DNA from: G963674835 sp963674835
GTDB taxonomy: Bacteria > Planctomycetota > Planctomycetia > Pirellulales > Thermoguttaceae
DNA length: 64,000 bases
NCBI GenBank assembly: GCA_963674835.2
Contig: CAXXKC010000002.1
Span: forward strand, 2,046,001-2,110,000
Reading direction: 5' to 3'
Part shown: one piece after another, positions 53,394-60,912 of the stretch
Position numbering within the stretch: the first letter of the stretch is position 1
Layout: the number at the start of each line of letters is the position of its first letter
Program-made: the position numbers and the translations under genes
The notes under the pieces: model-generated
What the model saw: only the letters and a program-made list of their open reading frames with translations
Databases searched by the model: none
What the model was told of the DNA's origin: nothing

Positions 53394-54887
53394 ATGGATC
53401 AGAACTCTGCTTCGTGCTGCCGAGGAGGACGCGTGTTTCTTCTGAGGGCGGTAGCAATTGTGGTCATTGTGTCGGCCGTGGGGACGATATTGTGGGCGTC
53501 GAGCCCGGTGTGCGCCGGGGAGTTGTGGATCGGCGCGGCGACCACGAGCATCACGCCGGACAAGCCGGTCGCCCTCGATGGGCAGTTCAATACTCGCATC
53601 TCTCGCGGCATCGACAATCCGGTGACAGCGACGGCTGTGGCCATCGAGTCGCGGGACGGCGACCGAGTGCTGGACCAGGCGATCATGGTGTCGTGCGATC
53701 TGGTGAGAACTCGCGCAGAAGTCCAGCAAGCGCTCCGCGATTTGCTCCACGATAGGATGCCCGGCTTCGATCCTTCCAAACTGTTCATCACGGCCACCCA
53801 CACGCACACGGCACCGGTGACCGAAGAAGGGAAATACGACATTCCGAAAGACGGAGTCATCCAGCCGACGGAGTACGTCGAACTGCTGAAGGAACGACTC
53901 GGCGAGGTGATCGTCGAGGCGTGGAAGCGGCGTCAGCCGGGCGGAGTGAGCTGGGGGTTAGGCCATGCGGTGGTCGGGCATAACCGTCGCGCCGTGTACG
54001 CCGACGGAACCGCCGTGATGTATGGCAAAACCAACCGGGCCGACTTCCGAAGCCTGGAGAGCGGCGAGGATCACACGCTCGAGTTGCTCTTCTTCTGGGA
54101 CAAGAACAAGAAGCCGTTGGCGGTGGCGGTGAACGTCGTGTGTCCTTCGCAGGAAGTGGAAGGACGTCACACAGTCAACGCCGACTTCTGGCACGATGTG
54201 CGCGAGCAGTTGCACGCGAGCATATCGCCCGACCTTTGCGTGCTCGGTTGGCCCGGTGCTGCCGGCGATCAGTCGCCCCATTTGATGCTTCGCAAGGAGG
54301 CCGAGCTACGGATGCAGAAGCTGCGCGGGCTATCGTCGACGCAGGAGATCGCGCGCCGGATCAGTCGCGAAGTGTGCGACGTGATGGAGATTACCCGGCA
54401 GGATATTCGCACCGACGTTCCGTTCGTGCACAAGGTGGAGCAACTGACGTTGCCGCGTCGCAAGGTGACCGAACAGGAAGCGACGAGTGCCCAGGCCGAG
54501 ATCGACGCGATCGCGAAACAGAACGCGCCCGAGTCGGCCAAGATGCGGCGAAGACTGTGGCATCAGAAGGTGATCGACCGCTATCGCCAGGGAGACAAGG
54601 AGCCGCCATTCAGCATGGAATTGCACGCCGTGCGGATCGGCGACGTGGCGATCGTCACGAATCCCTTTGAGCTGTTTCTGGACTACGGTTTCCAGATCAA
54701 GGCTCGCAGCAAGGCCTTGCAGACGTTCGTGCTGCAATTGACGTGCTCGACCGATGGCTACCTGCCGACCCAACGAGCGGCTGAGGGGGGCGGTTACAGC
54801 GCCATCGTGCAGAGTAACCCGATCGGCCCCGAAGGCGGGCAGATCCTGGTCGACCGCAGCGTGGAACTGATCAACTCGATGTGGTAA
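53394..54887 (+). CDS. Secreted ceramidase-like protein, tandem copy 1
   Basis: 497 aa. Signal anchor or signal peptide (FLLRAVAIVVIVSAVGTILW) ends at CAGE. Domain motifs in order are AATTSITPDKPVALDGQF, TATHTHTAPVT, SWGLGHAVVGHNRRAVYADG, GAAGDQSPHLM (GDxSP) and GDVAIVTNPFELFLDYGFQI. It is very similar over its length to the next gene, so the two arose by tandem duplication. Its other relatives are at 33740 and 49620. ATG 53394 sits in a PEP-CTERM-divergent region; a longer frame upstream lacks a plausible start. Confidence 0.76.
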   Translation: MDQNSASCCRGGRVFLLRAVAIVVIVSAVGTILWASSPVCAGELWIGAATTSITPDKPVALDGQFNTRISRGIDNPVTATAVAIESRDGDRVLDQAIMVSCDLVRTRAEVQQALRDLLHDRMPGFDPSKLFITATHTHTAPVTEEGKYDIPKDGVIQPTEYVELLKERLGEVIVEAWKRRQPGGVSWGLGHAVVGHNRRAVYADGTAVMYGKTNRADFRSLESGEDHTLELLFFWDKNKKPLAVAVNVVCPSQEVEGRHTVNADFWHDVREQLHASISPDLCVLGWPGAAGDQSPHLMLRKEAELRMQKLRGLSSTQEIARRISREVCDVMEITRQDIRTDVPFVHKVEQLTLPRRKVTEQEATSAQAEIDAIAKQNAPESAKMRRRLWHQKVIDRYRQGDKEPPFSMELHAVRIGDVAIVTNPFELFLDYGFQIKARSKALQTFVLQLTCSTDGYLPTQRAAEGGGYSAIVQSNPIGPEGGQILVDRSVELINSMW

Positions 54888-54926
54888 CTCGCCGAATCAT
54901 CCCACTCACCCCAAGGATCCCACCTC

Positions 54927-56357
54927 ATGAAGACCTACCGTCATCTGCTACTGCCGATTCTCTTCCTGGCCTTCGCGCTGGTTTGCCATGGGGCTTTGGG
55001 TTCCGAACTCTGGGTGGGTGCCGCCACGACGAGCATTACGCCGGACGGACCGGTCGCGTTGGACGGACAGCACAGTCTGCGGGTTTCCAAAGGCGTGGAG
55101 AGTCCGGTTACGGCGACTGCGCTGGCGTTGGAATCGCGCGAAGGTGACCGCGTCGTCGATCAGGCGATCATGGTCTCGTGCGATCTGACGGGAATCCGTC
55201 CCGGCCTTCAGGACGAGGTACGCCAGGCGATTGGCGATCGGATGCCGGGATTCGACCTGAATAAGTTCTTTCTCACGGCGACTCACACCCACACGGCGCC
55301 GGTGACGCAAGACGGGAAATACGAAGTTCCGAAAGATATCATGCAGCCGGGCGAGTATCGCAAGTTTCTCGCTGGTCGGCTTGCCGACGTCATATGCAAG
55401 GCATGGCAGAATCGGCAGCCGGGCGGCGTGAGTTGGGGGCTCGGGCACGCCGTGGTCGGCTACAACCGGCGGGCCATGTATGCCGACGGCACGGCCAAGA
55501 TGTACGGCAAGACGGGTCAGCCCGATTTCCGGCGATTGGAAAGCGGCGAGGATCACACGATCGAGATGCTCTTCTTCTGGGACAAGGACAAGAAGCCGCT
55601 GGCGGCGGCGGTGAATGTCGTTTGCCCGTCGCAGGAGGTAGAAAGTCGCTCGATGATCAACGCCGATTTCTGGCATGACGTGCGCGAGCTGTTGCACGCC
55701 CAGGTATCGCCGAGCCTGTGCGTGCTCGGTTGGCCCGGCGCGGCGGGCGACCAGTCGCCACACCTCATGTTGCGCAAAAAGGCCGAGGCTCGCATGCGGG
55801 AGCTGCGTGGGTTGTCGTCGACGCAGGAGATCGCCCGGCGGATCGCTCGCGAAGTGGCAGAGGTATTGGAACTGACCCGCCAGGAGATCCACACTGATGT
55901 GCCGCTGATCCACAAGGTCGAATCGTTGGAGTTGCCGCGGCGGATGGTCAGCGACGAGGAAGCGGCCCAGGCTCAGGTGGAGGCCGACCGGCTGGCCGAT
56001 CAACCGAAGCTGTATCGCCGTCGGCAGTGGTTCCAGAAGACGGTTGATCGCCATCGAGAGCAGAAGCAACAGCCGACACTCACGGTGGAACTGCACGCGT
56101 TGCGACTGGGCGACGTGGCGATCGTCACGAGTCCATTCGAGTTGTTCGTGGACTATGGGTTCCAGATCAAGGCTCGCAGCAAGGCCTTGCAGACGTTCGT
56201 GCTGCAACTGACGGGTTCCTCGGCCGGCTACCTGGCGACGCAATTGGCGGTTGGCGGCGGCGGGTACAGCGCCATCGTGCAGAGCAACCAGGTGGGCCCC
56301 GAAGGCGGGCAGATCCTGGTCGATCGCAGCGTGGAGCTGATCAACTCGATGTGGTAA
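54927..56357 (+). CDS. Secreted ceramidase-like protein, tandem copy 2
   Basis: 476 aa. A signal peptide (LLPILFLAFALVCHGALG) precedes AATTSITPDGPVALDGQH, TATHTHTAPVT, WGLGHAVVGYNRRAMYADG, GAAGDQSPHLM and GDVAIVTSPFELFVDYGFQI. The gap to copy 1 is 39 bp, and both genes end with the same short 3' sequence. Substrate is unknown, as for copy 1. Confidence 0.76.
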   Translation: MKTYRHLLLPILFLAFALVCHGALGSELWVGAATTSITPDGPVALDGQHSLRVSKGVESPVTATALALESREGDRVVDQAIMVSCDLTGIRPGLQDEVRQAIGDRMPGFDLNKFFLTATHTHTAPVTQDGKYEVPKDIMQPGEYRKFLAGRLADVICKAWQNRQPGGVSWGLGHAVVGYNRRAMYADGTAKMYGKTGQPDFRRLESGEDHTIEMLFFWDKDKKPLAAAVNVVCPSQEVESRSMINADFWHDVRELLHAQVSPSLCVLGWPGAAGDQSPHLMLRKKAEARMRELRGLSSTQEIARRIAREVAEVLELTRQEIHTDVPLIHKVESLELPRRMVSDEEAAQAQVEADRLADQPKLYRRRQWFQKTVDRHREQKQQPTLTVELHALRLGDVAIVTSPFELFVDYGFQIKARSKALQTFVLQLTGSSAGYLATQLAVGGGGYSAIVQSNQVGPEGGQILVDRSVELINSMW

Positions 56358-56532
56358 GGCCGGCGGCGCCCATTTGCTTGCGTCGCGTGCCGCGGCAGGG
56401 AATACTATGTGTCGGAAGTGGCTATCGACGCGGGTCTGATTATTGATGCCGGCGCAGCCAATGATCGCGATTCATCCTGGATACCGCTCGACGCGTATTG
56501 GGAATGCAGGCCTCCACAGGAAAGGGTTTCTC

Positions 56533-57672
56533 ATGAACGAACGACGATTCGACCGACGCTGGGCCATGTTGCTGGTAGCCGCGACAGCCGTGGTTTGCAT
56601 GCAAGGCAGCTATGCTTGGTGCCAAGAGGCGAAGCCGGTATCACCCAAGGTCGAGGATGGCACGGCTTGGTACAACGTGCAGGACTGGGGCGTCGAGGGG
56701 AAGGGCTGGTCCGATACCAAGCGGTACTACGACCGGTTGCCCGGAAAGGCCGAAGGCGTCGTCCGCGGTGCCGTATGGAATCTGAGCCGTGCCTCGGCCG
56801 GCATGGCCGTGCGGTTCAAGACGAATGCCACGAGCATCTCCGCGCGCTACGTGCTGCAATCCAGCCGAATCGCCATGCCGCACATGCCGGCGACTGGCGC
56901 GAGCGGCTTGGACCTGTACGCACGGAACGACGCTGGGCAGTGGCGATGGCTGGGAATCACGCGTCCGGCCGACACGAAGGTTCAGGCGACATTGGTCGAA
57001 GGACTGGAGCCGAAACTGCGCGAGTACATGGCGTACTTGCCGCTTTACAACGGCGTGGAGTCGCTGGAGATCGGCGTTCCGAAAGACGCGATCTTCGAGC
57101 CGCTCGCGCCGCGGAGCGAGAAGCCAATCGTGTTTTACGGCACGTCCATTCTGCACGGTGCGTGCGCCTCGCGACCGGGCATGGCGTTTGTGGCCATCAT
57201 CGGGCGGCGGTTCGACCGACCGACGATCAATCTGGGCTTCTCGGGCAACGGCACGATGGACCCGGAAGTGGGGCAATTGCTGGCCGAGTTGGACGCCGCA
57301 GCCTACGTGATCGACTGTTTGCCGAACATGCAAGGCGAACAAGTCGCCAAACGTACGGAACCGTTGGTGCGGCAACTGCGCGCGGCGCACCCCGATACGC
57401 CGATCGTTCTGGTCGAGGACCGCACGTACGGTAACACGGCGTTTCTGCCGTCCAAACAGGAGCGTCAGGCCCAGAGCCGCGCGGCGTTGAAGGCGGCCTA
57501 CACGAAGCTGGTCGACAGCGGCGTGAAGGGCCTGACCTACGTCGAGGGCAATCAACTGCTGGGCGACGACGACGAAGCGACTGTCGACAGCTCGCATCCT
57601 TCCGACCTGGGCATGATGCGTCAGGCCGAGGTGCTGGAGCGCGTGCTTCGGCCGTTGCTCGAGAATCGCTAG
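56533..57672 (+). CDS. Secreted SGNH/GDSL-family hydrolase
   Basis: 379 aa. Signal peptide (AMLLVAATAVVCMQGSYAW). A beta-sandwich region (about residues 40-190) precedes the SGNH fold: nucleophile Ser in VFYGTSILHGAC, Gly/Asn oxyanion region NLGFSGNGTM, and DSSHPSDLGMM with the catalytic Asp and His. Family activity is hydrolysis of esters on sugars or lipids. ATG 56533 follows AGGAAAGGG. The last 64 codons and 3' flank are duplicated on the far side of the GH13 gene. Confidence 0.87.
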   Translation: MNERRFDRRWAMLLVAATAVVCMQGSYAWCQEAKPVSPKVEDGTAWYNVQDWGVEGKGWSDTKRYYDRLPGKAEGVVRGAVWNLSRASAGMAVRFKTNATSISARYVLQSSRIAMPHMPATGASGLDLYARNDAGQWRWLGITRPADTKVQATLVEGLEPKLREYMAYLPLYNGVESLEIGVPKDAIFEPLAPRSEKPIVFYGTSILHGACASRPGMAFVAIIGRRFDRPTINLGFSGNGTMDPEVGQLLAELDAAAYVIDCLPNMQGEQVAKRTEPLVRQLRAAHPDTPIVLVEDRTYGNTAFLPSKQERQAQSRAALKAAYTKLVDSGVKGLTYVEGNQLLGDDDEATVDSSHPSDLGMMRQAEVLERVLRPLLENR

Positions 57673-57856
57673 GCGGTTGGGAACGGACGGTAGTTGGCGG
57701 CATAGTCGCCGGTGGCTGTGCCGCATGCGGGAATCGACGGCAAAAGGGGACCCGAGGTGCACGGAGATCTGCCCAGAGCCGGTTGCAGCGACGCGATTTC
57801 TCGAAGGCGGCCGCGGTTACGCCTGCGGGGGCCGTGCGACATGTTGTCCGAGGCGA
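57480..57856 (+). repeat. Direct repeat, left copy (SGNH 3' end plus Gfo/Idh 5' end)
   Basis: These 377 bases share close identity with 59376-59679. The copies differ by a 72-bp internal deletion in the right copy and a few substitutions. The left copy contains the end of the intact SGNH gene and a dead copy of the start of the Gfo/Idh gene. Confidence 0.85.
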
Positions 57857-57900
57857 GCCAAGCGACGTGTGCCGAGGCGTGCCCTACGGACTCCAATAGA
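57673..57900 (+). pseudogene. Dead 5' copy of the Gfo/Idh gene
   Basis: The sequence from 57775 onward reads QSRLQRRDFSKAAAVTPAGA and continues to a stop at 57898-57900. It matches the first 28 or so codons of the intact gene at 59597, except that the start ATG (59597) is CAG here and the frame diverges after GE. There is no alternative start, so this is a non-functional remnant lying between the SGNH and GH13 genes. Confidence 0.8.
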
Positions 57901-57945
57901 AGGTGTTTGCGCCTGGATCCCTACAACCATCGAGAGAGCTTGAAT

Positions 57946-59370
57946 ATGAATAGGACCCTGATCGCGATCTCCGCACTGACGGCCCTGGCAACCTACGCCC
58001 AAGCCGCCGATTCGACTCCGCTAACCGAGCGACAGGGTCGGCCGTCGCCCGAGTGGGTCACACGCGGCGTCATGTATCAAATCCAGCCGCGCGCCTTCAC
58101 GCCGGAAGGCACGCTCAAGGCCGCGACGGCACGGTTGCCGGCATTGGCCGACCTCGGCGTCGACATCCTCTATCTCTGCCCCGTGTTCGTGTCGGACGAC
58201 TGCGCGGACCCGAAGACGTGGAGCCCGCGGCAGCGGAAGTCGGGCATGAACAATCCGCGGAACCCCTATCGAATGATGGACTACTACCACGTCGATCCGG
58301 AGTATGGTACCGACGCAGACCTGAAGGAGTTCATTGCCGAGGCGCATCGGCTCGGCATGCGCGTGTTGTTGGACATGGTCTATCGGCATTGCGGCCCGAA
58401 CGCCGTCTTTCTCAAACAGCATCCTGAGTTCGTCGAGAGGAACAAGGATGGCTCAATCGTCCTGTCCCGCTGGGGATTCCCGGTCACCAACCACGCCGAT
58501 CCCGGGCTACGCGAGTATCTGTGGAAGAACATGGAGTACTGGATCGCGGAGTTTGACGCTGACGGGTTCCGCTGCGACAGTTCGGATGGTGTTCCACTGG
58601 ATTTCTGGGAAGAGGCGCGGGAGCGATTAGAGAAGATCCGTCCCGATCTTTGCATGCTGGCCGAAGGGCGGCGGCGGCCCGAGGATCAACTCAAGGCGTT
58701 CGACCTCGACTATAGCTGGGGGTTCTCAAGCTGGGGGTCCGCATGGGACGACGCCACCAAGTTTCGGGCTCAATGGGAGGAGGCGCGGACCGGGCGGCCT
58801 CGCAACGGCGCGCGGTTCATTCGGTTCATCGACAACCACGATATCGCTAACGATTCCTACAACAAACGCCTCGAGAAGAAGTGGAGAAGCCGGCGCGTCC
58901 AGGCCGCGCTGGTTACGCTGTTCACGCTGGACGGCGTGCCGATGCTCTACAACGGACAGGAGGTGGCCGACACCGCCCGCCACAGTATTTACGCCCGGTT
59001 GCCGATCGACTGGGCCAATGGCGACACACCGGTAGGCAAAGCGCGCTGGGCGTTCTGCAAGAACCTCTGTGCCATCCGACATGCCCAACCGGCGCTGACA
59101 CATGGTGCGGTCGTCTGGCTGGACAACGATCGGCCCGACTCAGTGCTCTCCTTCCTTCGGCGCATGCCCGGCGAGGAGATTCTTTCCGTGGTAAATCTGT
59201 CCGGCCGCACCGTGAAGGTTCGCATCACGCTTGACGAGGCGACCAAGTGGGCCGGCAACACGTTGATTTCCGAGAGTGCAAAGGTCATGACCGAGGGCGA
59301 CGATCTCGTGCTCGACCTCGGTGGATTCGGCTATAGGGTGACCAAACGCGCGGAGCCGTTGGTGCGGTGA
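57946..59370 (+). CDS. Secreted GH13 alpha-amylase-family protein
   Basis: 474 aa. Signal peptide (MNRTLIAISALTALATYAQA). GH13 barrel: VMYQIQPRAFTPEGTLKA, RVLLDMVYRHCGPN, ADGFRCDSSDG with nucleophile Asp, LCMLAEGRRR with acid/base Glu, and FIDNHD with the third Asp. A C-terminal beta domain ends the protein (VVNLSGRTVKVRITLDE). Activity is alpha-glucan hydrolysis or transglycosylation; specificity is unclear. ATG 57946 is chosen for the signal peptide; longer upstream frames cross the repeat. The gene lies precisely between two direct repeats. Confidence 0.92.
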   Translation: MNRTLIAISALTALATYAQAADSTPLTERQGRPSPEWVTRGVMYQIQPRAFTPEGTLKAATARLPALADLGVDILYLCPVFVSDDCADPKTWSPRQRKSGMNNPRNPYRMMDYYHVDPEYGTDADLKEFIAEAHRLGMRVLLDMVYRHCGPNAVFLKQHPEFVERNKDGSIVLSRWGFPVTNHADPGLREYLWKNMEYWIAEFDADGFRCDSSDGVPLDFWEEARERLEKIRPDLCMLAEGRRRPEDQLKAFDLDYSWGFSSWGSAWDDATKFRAQWEEARTGRPRNGARFIRFIDNHDIANDSYNKRLEKKWRSRRVQAALVTLFTLDGVPMLYNGQEVADTARHSIYARLPIDWANGDTPVGKARWAFCKNLCAIRHAQPALTHGAVVWLDNDRPDSVLSFLRRMPGEEILSVVNLSGRTVKVRITLDEATKWAGNTLISESAKVMTEGDDLVLDLGGFGYRVTKRAEPLVR

Positions 59371-59375
59371 CTACT

Positions 59376-59496
59376 CGCGGCGTTGAGGGACGCATACACG
59401 AAGCTGGTCGACAGCTCGCATCCTTTCGACCTAAGCATGATGCGGCAGGCCGAGGTGCTGGAGCGCGTGCTTCGGCCGTTGCTCGAGAAGAGCTAG
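59376..59496 (+). pseudogene. Dead 3' copy of the SGNH hydrolase gene
   Basis: This stretch matches the last part of the SGNH gene (57480-57672), including SSHPFDLSMMRQAEVLERVL and the stop, but carries the 72-bp in-frame deletion. It has no upstream homologous coding sequence and no start. Confidence 0.8.
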
Positions 59497-59679
59497 GCGG
59501 TTGGGACTAGATGGAAGTTGGTGGCACAGTCGCTGGTGGCTGTGCCGCATGCGGGAATCGACAGCGAACGGGACCCAAGGTGTACGGAGATCTGCCATGA
59601 GCCGGTTGCGGAGACGCGATTTCTTGAAGGCGGCCGCGGTTACGGCTGCGGCGGCCGTGCCACATGTTGTCCGAGGCGA
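59376..59679 (+). repeat. Direct repeat, right copy
   Basis: Starts 6 bp after the GH13 stop. Relative to the left copy it lacks 72 bp that lie between two GTCGACAG octamers at 57511-57518 and 57583-57590, so one octamer survives at the join. It contains the dead end of an SGNH gene and the live start of the Gfo/Idh gene. Confidence 0.85.
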
Positions 59680-60676
59680 TCCGGCGAAGCGCCGGATCAA
59701 GATCGGGCAGATCGGTACCGGCCACGGCCACGCCGCAGGCAAAATGCAAACGCTGTTGAAGCTGGCCGATGACTACGAGGTCGTCGGCATCGCCGAACCC
59801 GATCCTCAGCTTCGCCGGGCGGCCGAGCAGCAGGGCACCTATCGCGGCCTGAAATGGCTGACCGAAGAGCAACTGCTCAATTGGCCGGGGCTGGAGGCGG
59901 TGGCCGTCGAAACGCGAAATGAGAATCTCGTGTCGACCGCCGCCCGATGTATTGCCGCGGGCAAGCATCTTCACCTGGACAAACCGGCGGGCGTTTCGGT
60001 GAGCCGCTTCAAGCACGTGCTCGACGAGGCCCAACGGCGGCACCTGACCGTACAGATGGGCTTCATGTTCCGCTACAACCCGGCGTTTCAGCTCTGTTTT
60101 CAGGCAGTCCGCGATGGTTGGCTGGGGGACGTCTTTGAGATCGACGGCGTGATCAGCAAGGGCGTGCCGCCCAGCGGCCGGGCGTTCGTCGCCGGCTTCC
60201 CGGGCGGAACGCTGTTCGAGTTAGGATGCCACCTGATCGATGCCATGGTCACGATCATGGGACGCCCAGACAAGGTCACACCCTACGTGCGGCGCACCCA
60301 GCCGGAGGACAACTTCGCCGACAATCAATTGGCCGTATTCGAGTATCCCAAGGCGATCTGCACGATTCGCAGCGCGGTCGTGGAAGTGGCGGGCGAGCGG
60401 CGGCGGCAGTTCACCGTGTGTGGGCAGCAGGGGACCGTCGATATCAAGCCGCTGGAGCCGCCCAAGCTGCTGCTGGCGCTGGCCGAGCCCCGCGGCGATT
60501 TCCGACGTGGTTATCAGGAAGTGAAGCTCCCGTCCTCGCCGGGTCGCTACGACGAGCAACTTGGCGATCTTGCCCGCATCCTTCGCGGTGAGAAGGAACA
60601 TGCGTACTCGCCGGAGCACGATCTGCTCGTCTGTGAAATGACGCTTCTGGCCGCCGGTTTGCCGCTGGAGCCGTGA
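59597..60676 (+). CDS. Gfo/Idh/MocA family oxidoreductase with Tat signal
   Basis: 359 aa. Twin-arginine signal SRLRRRDFLKAAAVTAAAAV. Rossmann motif IKIGQIGTGHGHAAG; the cofactor-site motif is HLDKPAGVSVSRF, with Asp-Lys-Pro where most family members have Glu-Lys-Pro; then HLTVQMGFMFRYNPAFQLCF and ELGCHLIDAMVTIMGRPDKV. Substrate unknown. ATG 59597 is the intact counterpart of the dead start at 57775. It precedes the GH42 gene by 236 bp. Confidence 0.92.
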   Translation: MSRLRRRDFLKAAAVTAAAAVPHVVRGDPAKRRIKIGQIGTGHGHAAGKMQTLLKLADDYEVVGIAEPDPQLRRAAEQQGTYRGLKWLTEEQLLNWPGLEAVAVETRNENLVSTAARCIAAGKHLHLDKPAGVSVSRFKHVLDEAQRRHLTVQMGFMFRYNPAFQLCFQAVRDGWLGDVFEIDGVISKGVPPSGRAFVAGFPGGTLFELGCHLIDAMVTIMGRPDKVTPYVRRTQPEDNFADNQLAVFEYPKAICTIRSAVVEVAGERRRQFTVCGQQGTVDIKPLEPPKLLLALAEPRGDFRRGYQEVKLPSSPGRYDEQLGDLARILRGEKEHAYSPEHDLLVCEMTLLAAGLPLEP

Positions 60677-60826
60677 ACTGCTGTGGGTGATCGGGGCATT
60701 CTGGAGGCGGTGCGCAGCCGTCGATGTTGCCGAAAGAAATGAGCGTCCGTCGCCCTTGGGATTGCCGTCGCGCGGCAAGGGTTTGGGCGGTCTGCCGGGA
60801 TCTATCCGTGCCGTCGGGACGTCCAC

Positions 60827-60832
60827 TATAAT
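60827..60832 (+). promoter_or_regulatory. TATAAT -10 box upstream of the GH42 gene
   Basis: A perfect TATAAT at 60827-60832 lies inside CCAC-TATAAT-GTGG, 80 bp before the ATG. No good -35 is at the usual distance, so the call is weak. Confidence 0.35.
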
Positions 60833-60912
60833 GTGGCCGTCAAGCACATGAATTTGACGTGCTGAGCGGCCTGTGGGCGCCGCTGGCGATGCTGTACGGA
60901 GGACCTGCGACG

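Noticed and set aside
54948..56243. Minus-strand open frame of 431 aa across the ceramidase-like tandem copy 2
   Set aside because: It overlaps a recognised gene and has shadow composition.
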